A DNA stretch of 64,000 bases, taken from the NCBI GenBank assembly GCA_905182475.1, contig CAJJBR010000002.1, positions 1 to 64,000 of the forward strand. The letters run 5' to 3'. Below the pieces are notes generated by a model. That model searched no databases, was not told the DNA's origin, and saw only the letters and a list, made by a program, of their open reading frames with translations. A program made the position numbers and the translations under genes. Positions 51,059-58,418 of this stretch are shown here, piece after piece (the first letter of the stretch is position 1; every line of letters begins with the position of its first letter). The DNA comes from Akkermansiaceae bacterium (GTDB lineage Bacteria; Verrucomicrobiota; Verrucomicrobiia; Verrucomicrobiales; Akkermansiaceae).

Positions 51059-52042
51059 ATGCGCACACTGACCTATCGTGAAGCCCTCCGTGAAGGACTA
51101 GATGAAGAACTCGCCCACGACGATAACGTCGTGCTCATGGGTGAGGAAGTCGCCGAATACAACGGTGCCTACAAAGTCACCGAAGGCCTCTGGAAAAAAT
51201 GGGGCGACAAGCGAATCGTCGATACACCGATCTCCGAGGCCGGCTTCATCGGCATGGGCATCGGTGCCTCCATGCTCGGCGTCCGCCCCGTGATGGAGCT
51301 GATGTTTTGGTCTTTCCATTCCGTCGCCTTCGACCAACTCGTCAACAACGCGGCCAACGTTCGCTACATGTCCGGCGGTCTTTGCAGCTGCCCCATCGTC
51401 GTCCGCGGCCCTGCCAACGGCGGCACCAACGTCGGCGCCACCCACTCCCACGTCCCGGAAGGTCTCTTCGCCGCATTCCCCGGTCTGAAAGTCTGCTCCC
51501 CGGCTACTCCTGCCGATGCGAAAGGCCTTATCAAAGCTGCGATCCGCGATAACGACCCTGTCTATTTCATGGAGAACACCCTCCTTTACGGAATGGAAGG
51601 CGAAGTGCCCGATCTTGAAGACGGCGATTTCGTGATCCCTCTCGGAAAGGCCGAAGTGAAAAAGGAAGGAACCGACATCTCCCTCATCGCTCACGGACGC
51701 TCGGTAATTCACTGCCTAGAGGCAGCCAAAATCCTCCAAGAAGAGCATGGAATCAATGCGGAAGTCCTCGATCTCCGCTCCATCCGCCCGCTCGATGTCG
51801 ATGCTATCCTCGCCTCCGTCGCCAAGACCCACCGCGTAGTCCTGGTTGATGAATCGAAGCCCTTCGGCGGTGTCTCCGCCATGGTTTCCCAGCTCATCCA
51901 GGAGCACGCCTTCGACGAACTTGACGCCCCGATCAAACGCGTCTGCGCCATCGACGCCCCGGCGATCTACTCGAAGTACGTAGAGAACGAACAACTCCCG
52001 AATCCGAAACGGATCGTCGAGAAGGTGCTCACGATCGCCTGA
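51059..52042 (+). CDS. pdhB: Pyruvate dehydrogenase E1 component, beta subunit
   Basis: 327 residues of the transketolase-like E1-beta family. MRTLTYREALREGLDEELAH, VVLMGEEVAEYNGAYKVTEG and DTPISEAGFIGMGIGASMLG carry the Glu that activates the thiamine cofactor. ANVRYMSGGLCSCPIVVRGP follows, and the C-terminal domain has VLDLRSIRPLD and PNPKRIVEKVL. The gene is the second of the pdhA-pdhB operon. The short intergenic stretch contains an AT-rich short-period sequence (51023-51050) like those before polA and secA. Confidence 0.93.
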   Translation: MRTLTYREALREGLDEELAHDDNVVLMGEEVAEYNGAYKVTEGLWKKWGDKRIVDTPISEAGFIGMGIGASMLGVRPVMELMFWSFHSVAFDQLVNNAANVRYMSGGLCSCPIVVRGPANGGTNVGATHSHVPEGLFAAFPGLKVCSPATPADAKGLIKAAIRDNDPVYFMENTLLYGMEGEVPDLEDGDFVIPLGKAEVKKEGTDISLIAHGRSVIHCLEAAKILQEEHGINAEVLDLRSIRPLDVDAILASVAKTHRVVLVDESKPFGGVSAMVSQLIQEHAFDELDAPIKRVCAIDAPAIYSKYVENEQLPNPKRIVEKVLTIA

Positions 52043-52207
52043 TCCGATCGATAATCCGTTTGTGGTTTTCTTTTACGAGCACGGCATCCGCGTGTTCGCA
52101 TTTGTCCGCTGGCTGGGATCGACTTAAGATGTTATCGGGGGGGCGGGTGAAGGGTCTCTCGGCACTTCGCCCGAAAGAATTCTCCGAAAATCCACGCACT
52201 TATCTTG

Positions 52208-53764
52208 ATGAAGCTTCTCGCCTTCTTCCTCGCCGCTAGCCTTTCCGCATTCGCTGCGGAGAAGAAGCCCAACATCCTGCTGCTTTTCGCTGACGACCTC
52301 GGCCGCTACGCCTCTGCCTATGCCGACCCGAACCAGCCGTCCACCAATGACCTGATTCGCACCCCGGTCTTCGACCGCATTGCCAAGCAGGGCGCGCGCT
52401 TCGACAACGCCTTTGTTTCCGTCCCGTCCTGCACCCCCTCGCGCGGCGCGCTTTATACCGGTCGTCATTTCTTCCGCAACGGCTCGTTTTCGCAGCTGCA
52501 CAGCCGCTGGAAAAAGGGAGCTCCCGATCCCGGCGACGCGATCACCGGCATGCCCGAGATGCTGGCTCGCTCCGGTTACCACATCGGCTGGAGCCACAAA
52601 TGGCACATCCCCGAACGCCTGATGCGCGGCAAAAAACACCAATACTCGCAGTTCGGAAACCGGATCAGCGCCTTCTCCCAAGTCGTCACGAAAAACCCCG
52701 AAGTCCGCGACGAGATTTTCGTCGCAGTCCGCGGCAACTTCCAGGCCTTCCTAGCCGATCGCAAAGCCGACCAACCGTTCTTCTATTCCTTCAACCCCAC
52801 CAACACCCACCGCAAATGGGTGCGTGGATCAGGGAAAAAATTGTGGGGTCTCGATCCCGACAAGCTCAAGGGCAAGCTGCCGCCCTTTCTCCCCGACAAC
52901 GAAATCGTCCGCGAGGACTTCGCCGACTACCTCGGTGAAGCGATGGCATACGACGCCGCCTGTGGTGCGATCCTTGAGGAACTCGAGAGAATGGGGGAGC
53001 TCGACAACACCCTCATCGTGATCAGCGGCGACCACGGTGCTCCCGGCTTTCCGCGCGGCAAATGCAATGTCCACGACTTCGGATCGCGCGTTCTCCTGAC
53101 ACTGCGCTGGCCGGAACACATCGAACCGGGCCGGGTGGTGAAAACCCCGGTCTCGCTCATCGATCTCGCCCCCACATTCCTCGCCGCCGCCGGGACAACT
53201 TCACCCGACGATCCGGACGGCGAAAATCTCCTCCCGGCACTCGCTGCCGACGGCTCCGAAGAGGAACTACGTGGCTGGGCGCTCATCGGCCGCGAGGTTC
53301 ATGTCGGCAGCGCCCGCGAAGGATATCTGCCCTACCCGATTCGTGCCCTGCGCACGCCCGAATTTTTGTACGTGCGGAATTTTAAACCCGACCGTTGGCC
53401 CATGGGAGATCCGAAAGCAGCAGCCGGCGATGCCAAGCTGGATTTTGAAGTGCTCTCCAACGACACACGCGTAGCCTTTGCCGATATCGACGCCTCCCCG
53501 ACCAAGGCCTGGCTGGTCCAACACCGGAATGAGGAAGGCCTTGAGTTGATCCTCAGGGAGGCTTGGGAAAAGCGCCCTGCTGAGGAGCTTTACGATCTGC
53601 GGAAAGACCCCCATCAAGTTCACAACGTCGCTGATGACCCGGCTCACACCGCAATGCTCGAAAAGCTTCGTGGGAAACTCATGGCCGAACTCAAGGGTGG
53701 CGCCGACCCGAGGCTCGACGACTCCTTCGATCGGCCACCTTATCTCGAGAAAACGCGCCAGTAG
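52208..53764 (+). CDS. Exported sulfatase (type I, FGly-dependent)
   Basis: 518 residues from ATG 52208 (a TTG precedes it). MKLLAFFLAASLSAFAAE is a secretion signal. PNILLLFADDLGRYASAYAD supplies the first two metal-binding Asp residues. The formylglycine motif is SVPSCTPSRGALYTGRH, with C75 the residue to be oxidised and the canonical C-x-P-x-R. ISGDHGAPGFPRGKCNVHDF gives further metal ligands. It desulfates sugar or aryl sulfate esters outside the cytoplasm, in line with sulfated-polysaccharide use. A formylglycine-generating enzyme is not in this window. The specific substrate is unknown. Confidence 0.92.
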   Translation: MKLLAFFLAASLSAFAAEKKPNILLLFADDLGRYASAYADPNQPSTNDLIRTPVFDRIAKQGARFDNAFVSVPSCTPSRGALYTGRHFFRNGSFSQLHSRWKKGAPDPGDAITGMPEMLARSGYHIGWSHKWHIPERLMRGKKHQYSQFGNRISAFSQVVTKNPEVRDEIFVAVRGNFQAFLADRKADQPFFYSFNPTNTHRKWVRGSGKKLWGLDPDKLKGKLPPFLPDNEIVREDFADYLGEAMAYDAACGAILEELERMGELDNTLIVISGDHGAPGFPRGKCNVHDFGSRVLLTLRWPEHIEPGRVVKTPVSLIDLAPTFLAAAGTTSPDDPDGENLLPALAADGSEEELRGWALIGREVHVGSAREGYLPYPIRALRTPEFLYVRNFKPDRWPMGDPKAAAGDAKLDFEVLSNDTRVAFADIDASPTKAWLVQHRNEEGLELILREAWEKRPAEELYDLRKDPHQVHNVADDPAHTAMLEKLRGKLMAELKGGADPRLDDSFDRPPYLEKTRQ

Positions 53765-53903
53765 CAGCTGCGCCCGAATCTCTTGGCCGGGTTTCATGGT
53801 GCCGGGATAGGGTGCTTGGGTTGCGCTGCCGCCTGGAAGGACGGCTTTCCTGCCTTTCCTCCCTCCCACCGACAAGGATGCGGTTGCGGGCATTCCCGCT
53901 ATC

Positions 53904-54713
53904 GTGGAAACGGATCACCTCGAACCCTGCGGAGCGGCCCGCGAAGTGCCGGATGCTTGGATTTTCCAATCCGATCTGAAGAAAATCCCCGGCCTCAAGG
54001 TTCAGCCGCATTTCCCCCAGCAGGAGAAATTCATTTTCTACCGGGGAGCGGGCAGCGCCAGAATTCCCATTTACGCGAGCATGGACGGGGACACCGCCAC
54101 GGTCACGAACTACTGCGGTGGGTCGATTTCCTTCGGTGTCGCCCTGCGTGTACGGGACGGGAAAGCCGCTTGGGCACAGCTTCCGGCGCTTGCATCCCCA
54201 CCGAAAGGGGGAGAACCCGCGAAGAACCGTTCGGAGGTCACCTTTCCGCAACCGGATCGTTCGCTAGATGAAGTGGAATCCGAACTTGCCGATGTTTGGA
54301 AAAAAGCACTTGCCGACGATGGGCTCACTCCCGCCGAGGCCTCCGCAATGGTGGAGACTTGGCGCAAGACCTGGTTCAGGGGAAACGGCGATCGTATCCT
54401 CAGCCTTGTGCCCCGAAAGACGATTGATTCGATGTTGCCGCTGAAAATTACCCCGACTCCCGAAAAGACGGCTCGGGTATTCGTTGCGCGGATCGAGATG
54501 CTCGCCGCTGACAGGGAGCAGGCGTTGATCGACCTGATGAACTCCACCAAGGCCGTGGATGAAAAGGATTTCGTAAAGTTCAGCCGCCTCGGACTGGGAA
54601 GATTCGGATACGGAGCTATGGAGGTCGCCTCACAAATCCAGGTGAGACGGATGAAGGCGAAATTTTTCGAGTTGAGTCAGTTTGAGAAAAACCGGGAAAC
54701 GACGGCACGCTAG
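53904..54713 (+). CDS. Unknown protein, probably the 3' part of a longer gene
   Basis: 269 residues from GTG 53904. The same frame is open upstream back past 53763 and reads sensibly (LPFLPPTDKDAVAGIPAIVE), but no ATG or ribosome binding site is found, so the N-terminus may be lost or frameshifted. FIFYRGAGSARIPIYASMDG and GDTATVTNYCGGSISFGVAL look like a beta domain. LADVWKKALADDGLTPAEAS then MVETWRKTWFRGNGDRILSL and VPRKTIDSMLPLKITPTPE are typical of exported Planctomycete/Verrucomicrobia proteins of unknown function. It is convergent with the second sulfatase. Confidence 0.5.
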   Translation: METDHLEPCGAAREVPDAWIFQSDLKKIPGLKVQPHFPQQEKFIFYRGAGSARIPIYASMDGDTATVTNYCGGSISFGVALRVRDGKAAWAQLPALASPPKGGEPAKNRSEVTFPQPDRSLDEVESELADVWKKALADDGLTPAEASAMVETWRKTWFRGNGDRILSLVPRKTIDSMLPLKITPTPEKTARVFVARIEMLAADREQALIDLMNSTKAVDEKDFVKFSRLGLGRFGYGAMEVASQIQVRRMKAKFFELSQFEKNRETTAR

Positions 54714-54739
54714 CGGTTCCGTCGAGCTAGTTCGCAGCG

Positions 54740-56200
54740 TCATTTTTTCTGATTCCAGAGCCGGTAAGGATCGTTGAGCCGGGTCATTTCGGAAAGCAGC
54801 AGAGCTTCCATTTCGGCGAGCTTGGTGGCGTGTTTGGGATCCTCCGCGAGATCGTTGAACTTCGGATCGTCCTTGCCGTGCTCAAGGAGGAATTCGTTCG
54901 GATTTTCGGCAAGGTTGAAGAGCTGGGTCTCGTGGACTGCTCCATCGAGCGTGTCATACTTGATCAGTTTCCAATCGCCGTTCTTGACGCAGCGGATGCC
55001 GGGTTTCGTGCCGCCGGTGTAGGCACCGTAGAGGGTGTCGCGGACGGTCTTCCCTTCGCCGGTTAGGACGGACTTGAACGATTCCCCTTCGTTGGATTCC
55101 GGAGCGGGGATCCCGGCGAGGTCGCAGAGGGTGGCGAGCGTGTCGAGCAGGTAGATGTTGCCGGGCGCGCGTCCTTTTTTCACCCCGGGGCCCATGACGA
55201 TGTAGGGCACGCGGAAGGTGTGCTCGTAGAGATTCTGTTTTCCCTGCAGGCCGTGGCGGCCGATCGCCATGCCGTGGTCCGAGGTGTAGATCACGTAGGT
55301 GTTTTCTAGTTCGCCCATTGCCTCGAGCTTCTTCAGGACACGACCAATTTGGATGTCGATGTTTTCCGAGCAGGCGAACTCGCGACCCAGTTCGTTGCGG
55401 ATTGTGCGCTCGTCCCGGTTTTCCCAAACGCCGGAAACTCTAACCTCATCGCGCAGGCCGGGGTGGCCGTGGGGAAATGGGTGCTTATCAAGCCAGTTGA
55501 CCGGCAGGGAGGGTTGCTTCGGGTTCGCGGCAGGCAGCGAGTTCTTATCTGTATGGTTCGTGGCTCCATATTTCGCCAACAGCTCGGGTGTGCCGTCGCG
55601 GGTGTCGTGCGGATGCGAAAAGCCGTAGTAGATCATGAAAGGCTTCTTGGCTTGCTGTTTTTCCCGGTCGGTGAGGTAGCCCATGACTTGATCGCCATGC
55701 CACTCGCTGCCGCTCTCCGCCGTGCCACCGCGTTTCGTCGCATCGTTGCGGATCTGGAATGTTTTGTTGGCCGCCTGGTAGGAATTTCCTTTCTTGCAGG
55801 TGCGGACGGTCTCGTATCCGGCTTCGTTGAAAACGGCGGGGAGGGTGCTGCCTTCTATCCCCTTGGGAACCAGCTTGTTGGCCTTTTTCCTGCCGTTGGC
55901 TCCGGGGGTGCGCCAGAGTGTGCGGCCTGTCATGATCATTGTCCGCGAGCAGGTGCAGACCGCACCGGACCACCCGCCTTGCTGGTGCGCAGCATCAAGC
56001 ACGTGCCCCTCCCGGGCGATCCTGTCGATGTTCGGCGTGTCGAGAGTCGATTTTGGATCGTAGGCTTTCAGGTCGAAGGGCGACTGGTCATCGACGATGA
56101 TAAAAAGGAAATTTGGTTTTGCGGCTGCTGCCGAAAGGGTGAGCAGCGAGAGCGCAAGCGATGTGAGGGCAATCAGATTGGGTTTCATCGGGATGGACAT
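54740..56200 (-). CDS. Exported sulfatase with variant active-site motif
   Basis: 486 residues; MKPNLIALTSLALSLLTLSA is a secretion signal (start M1 or M5). PNFLFIIVDDQSPFDLKAYD gives the metal-binding Asp pair. The expected formylglycine site reads AVCTCSRTMIMTGR: C82-T-C84-S-R86, where the third position is Cys instead of the Pro or Ala of the C-x-(P/A)-x-R consensus. GFSHPHDTRDGTPELLAKYG and YTSDHGMAIGRHGLQGKQNL follow the family. It is probably a sulfatase of a Planctomycete/Verrucomicrobia clade; whether this Cys is matured to formylglycine is open. Convergent with the unknown gene at 53904. Confidence 0.85.
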   Translation of the reverse strand: MSIPMKPNLIALTSLALSLLTLSAAAAKPNFLFIIVDDQSPFDLKAYDPKSTLDTPNIDRIAREGHVLDAAHQQGGWSGAVCTCSRTMIMTGRTLWRTPGANGRKKANKLVPKGIEGSTLPAVFNEAGYETVRTCKKGNSYQAANKTFQIRNDATKRGGTAESGSEWHGDQVMGYLTDREKQQAKKPFMIYYGFSHPHDTRDGTPELLAKYGATNHTDKNSLPAANPKQPSLPVNWLDKHPFPHGHPGLRDEVRVSGVWENRDERTIRNELGREFACSENIDIQIGRVLKKLEAMGELENTYVIYTSDHGMAIGRHGLQGKQNLYEHTFRVPYIVMGPGVKKGRAPGNIYLLDTLATLCDLAGIPAPESNEGESFKSVLTGEGKTVRDTLYGAYTGGTKPGIRCVKNGDWKLIKYDTLDGAVHETQLFNLAENPNEFLLEHGKDDPKFNDLAEDPKHATKLAEMEALLLSEMTRLNDPYRLWNQKK

Positions 56201-56230
56201 GTCAGTTCGGGAAGGCGTTTGCGAGAAAAC

Positions 56231-56264
56231 TTGCCTACGTTATAACCAATGTTATACTGCACCC
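56231..56264 (+). promoter_or_regulatory. Promoter with operator-like repeats of the AbrB/Doc operon
   Basis: TTGCCT (56231-56236) and TATACT (56253-56258) are spaced by 16 bases. GTTATAAC (56239-56246), a perfect palindrome, and GTTATAC (56251-56257) lie within the spacer and the -10 box, as expected for autoregulation by the antitoxin. The start site predicted 6-7 bases after the -10 box would fall at the ATG (56265), so the mRNA may be leaderless. Confidence 0.55.
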
Positions 56265-56492
56265 ATGACCACGACCGTCAAGATTACCTCAATCGGGAAT
56301 TCCGCAGGCATCATCCTGCCCAAGGAGCTTCTGGAGAAACTCCGGGTTTCCAAGGGGGATACGCTCACGGTCACGGAAACGCCGGATGGCATCAACCTGA
56401 ATCCGTATAATGAAGATTTCGCTACGGCAATGACTCTGGCCGAAGAAATCATGCGCGAGGACAGAGACGTCCTCCGCAAACTTGCCCAATAG
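56265..56492 (+). CDS. AbrB/MazE-type antitoxin
   Basis: 75 residues from ATG 56265. VKITSIGNSAGIILPKELLE with KLRVSKGDTLTVTETPDG is the complete swapped-hairpin DNA-binding domain. The C-terminal part, EDFATAMTLAEEIMREDRDV with LRKLAQ, should wrap the toxin, as in Phd/Doc-like pairs with an AbrB-type antitoxin. It is the first gene of a two-gene toxin-antitoxin operon; Doc starts 35 bases downstream. The in-frame extension upstream would overlap the signal region of the divergent sulfatase gene and is rejected. Confidence 0.88.
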   Translation: MTTTVKITSIGNSAGIILPKELLEKLRVSKGDTLTVTETPDGINLNPYNEDFATAMTLAEEIMREDRDVLRKLAQ

Positions 56493-56527
56493 TTTGACAT
56501 TCGCCTCCTAGATCTGAAAAGAATTCC

Positions 56528-56923
56528 ATGAGCGCCGAAACCAACTGGATTACTCCTGACATCACATTGGCTCTGCATGACCGGCAGCTGGCCGAGCACG
56601 GCGGGCAAGCGGGGTTACGCGACGAAAGCCTTTTGCTTTCCGCGCTTGCGAGGCCTCAGCAACTGCTGGCCTACGGTGATCCTTCTCCGGATCTATGCGC
56701 GATGGCCGCAGCCTATGCGTATGGAATTGCCAAGAACCACCCCTTTCTCGATGGCAACAAAAGAACTGCATTCGTTGTTTACAGGCTTTTCCTCAAGTGG
56801 AACGGGATCGAACTGAATGCTGAGAAAAGTGAGCGCTACGCGACCATGCTAGCTCTGGCGGCCGGTGAAATGACCGAGGAGAACTTCACCACTTGGCTCA
56901 GGGAAAACACCGCTCCCATTTAG
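56528..56923 (+). CDS. doc: Doc-type toxin (Fic/death-on-curing family)
   Basis: 131 residues. The motif HPFLDGNKRTA (H71 to about T80) is the Doc version of the Fic loop, with Lys in place of the second Gly of classical Fic (HxFx(D/E)GNGR). LHDRQLAEHGGQAGLRDESL and LLLSALARPQQLLAYGDPS are the usual N-terminal helices. Doc phosphorylates and inactivates elongation factor Tu; the AbrB-type protein upstream should neutralise it. Catalytic His71, Asp75, Asn77, Lys78 and Arg79 are all present, so the toxin is expected to be active. Confidence 0.92.
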   Translation: MSAETNWITPDITLALHDRQLAEHGGQAGLRDESLLLSALARPQQLLAYGDPSPDLCAMAAAYAYGIAKNHPFLDGNKRTAFVVYRLFLKWNGIELNAEKSERYATMLALAAGEMTEENFTTWLRENTAPI

Positions 56924-57002
56924 GCGTTTTCCGCTCTTCCCCCTTTGACAATCCCGCGCCCGCGCTCCACGCTAGCGGCGAACTCACGTTTTAAGAAATA
57001 TT

Positions 57003-58382
57003 ATGGCATACGATCTCATTGTTATTGGCGGCGGCCCTGCCGGTTATGTTGCTGCTATCCGCGCAGCCCAGCATGGAAAAAAAGTCGCTTGTGTAGAAGC
57101 TGACCGCGCCGGAGGGACTTGCCTCAACTGGGGCTGTATTCCGACCAAAGCTCTCTTGAAAAACGCCGAGCTTTACCAGACTCTCATGCACAAAGCCGGT
57201 GAGATGGGACTGCAAATTCAAGGTCTTTCCTATGACTGGAGTGCCGTGATTGGCCGCTCCCGCAAGGTTTCTGACAAGCTCGCGGGCGGAATCGAATACC
57301 TCTTCAAGAAGAACAAAGTCGATTATATCAAGGGCTACGGCTCCATCGAATCTGAAGGAAAAGTCGGAGTGAAAGCCTCTGACGGCTCCACGCAAACTCT
57401 AGAGGGCGCGAATATCATCATCGCCACTGGTTGCGTTTCACGCCCACTTCCGCCACTTCCTTTCAACGGCAAATCTGTCATCGGCTCCAAGGAGGCAATG
57501 GTTCTCCAGGATCAGCCGAAGGAAATGATCATCATCGGTGCCGGCGCGATCGGCGTCGAGTTCGCTTACATCTACAATGCGTTCGGCACGAAAGTTACTC
57601 TCGTAGAAATGCTTCCAAACGTCCTTCCGGTAGAAGATACCGAGGTGGGTGTGGAGCTTGAAAAATCCCTTACCAAACAAGGCATTCGCTGCCTGACGAA
57701 CACCAAGGTCACCGCCACCAAAGACCACGGCGACCGCGTAGAAATCACCGTCGAGGGTCCGAAGGAATCCGGAACCATTTCCGCCGATGTCTGCCTCGTC
57801 GCGATCGGCATCCAGCCAGTTCTTCCGGGCGGTCTTCAGCCGGAGCTCGATCGCGGCTACATCACCGTTGGCGACCGTTACGAGACCAACCTCCCCGGCG
57901 TCTATGCCATCGGCGATATCAACGGCCCACCGTGGCTTGCACACGTCGCTTCTTTCGAGGCATTCCAGTGCGTCGATGGCCTCTTTGTGGAAGGCTACAA
58001 GCCCCGCAAGGTAACCAATTTCCCCGGCTGCACCTACTGCCACCCGCAGGTTGCTTCGGTTGGAAAAACCGAGCGCGCCCTCAAGGAAGAAGGCATCGAA
58101 TACGTGGTCGGGAAAATCCCCTTCGTTGCTATCGGCAAGGCCGTTGCGGCATCCGAAACCGAGGGCTTCACCAAGCTGCTCTACGGCAAGAAACACGGCG
58201 AACTTCTCGGCGCACACATCATCGGTGACAACGCCACCGAGCTCATTGCTGAGATGGGTCTCGCTCTCGACCAAGAACTCACTATCGACGAGATCCACGC
58301 GACCATCCACGCACACCCGACCATGTCGGAAGTCATCCACGAGGCCACCCTCGCGGCGGAGGGGCACGCGATCCATTTCTAA
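57003..58382 (+). CDS. lpdA: Dihydrolipoyl dehydrogenase (E3)
   Basis: 459 residues. The FAD motif is VIGGGPAGYVAAIRAAQHGK; the redox disulfide is GGTCLNWGCIPTK (C40, C45). IIIGAGAIGVEFAYIYNAFG binds NAD. The C-terminal interface has HAHPTMSEVIHEATLAAEGH with the catalytic His-Glu pair. It reoxidises dihydrolipoamide of the 2-oxoacid dehydrogenase complexes. It is 5 kb from pdhAB and separated from them by sulfatase and toxin-antitoxin genes, so it is not in their operon. A copy of the palindromic repeat begins on the last base of its stop codon. Confidence 0.95.
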   Translation: MAYDLIVIGGGPAGYVAAIRAAQHGKKVACVEADRAGGTCLNWGCIPTKALLKNAELYQTLMHKAGEMGLQIQGLSYDWSAVIGRSRKVSDKLAGGIEYLFKKNKVDYIKGYGSIESEGKVGVKASDGSTQTLEGANIIIATGCVSRPLPPLPFNGKSVIGSKEAMVLQDQPKEMIIIGAGAIGVEFAYIYNAFGTKVTLVEMLPNVLPVEDTEVGVELEKSLTKQGIRCLTNTKVTATKDHGDRVEITVEGPKESGTISADVCLVAIGIQPVLPGGLQPELDRGYITVGDRYETNLPGVYAIGDINGPPWLAHVASFEAFQCVDGLFVEGYKPRKVTNFPGCTYCHPQVASVGKTERALKEEGIEYVVGKIPFVAIGKAVAASETEGFTKLLYGKKHGELLGAHIIGDNATELIAEMGLALDQELTIDEIHATIHAHPTMSEVIHEATLAAEGHAIHF

Positions 58383-58404
58383 CGGAACGCGGACTTTAGT
58401 TCGC
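58382..58404 (+). repeat. Palindromic repeat copy 4 (one mismatch)
   Basis: ACGGAACGCGGACTTTAGTT followed by CGC begins on the last base of the lpdA stop codon, exactly as copy 3 begins on the last base of its neighbour's stop codon. One base differs from the other copies (T for C), which breaks one pair of the stem. Confidence 0.8.
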
Positions 58405-58418
58405 CTCCTTTTCATGAA

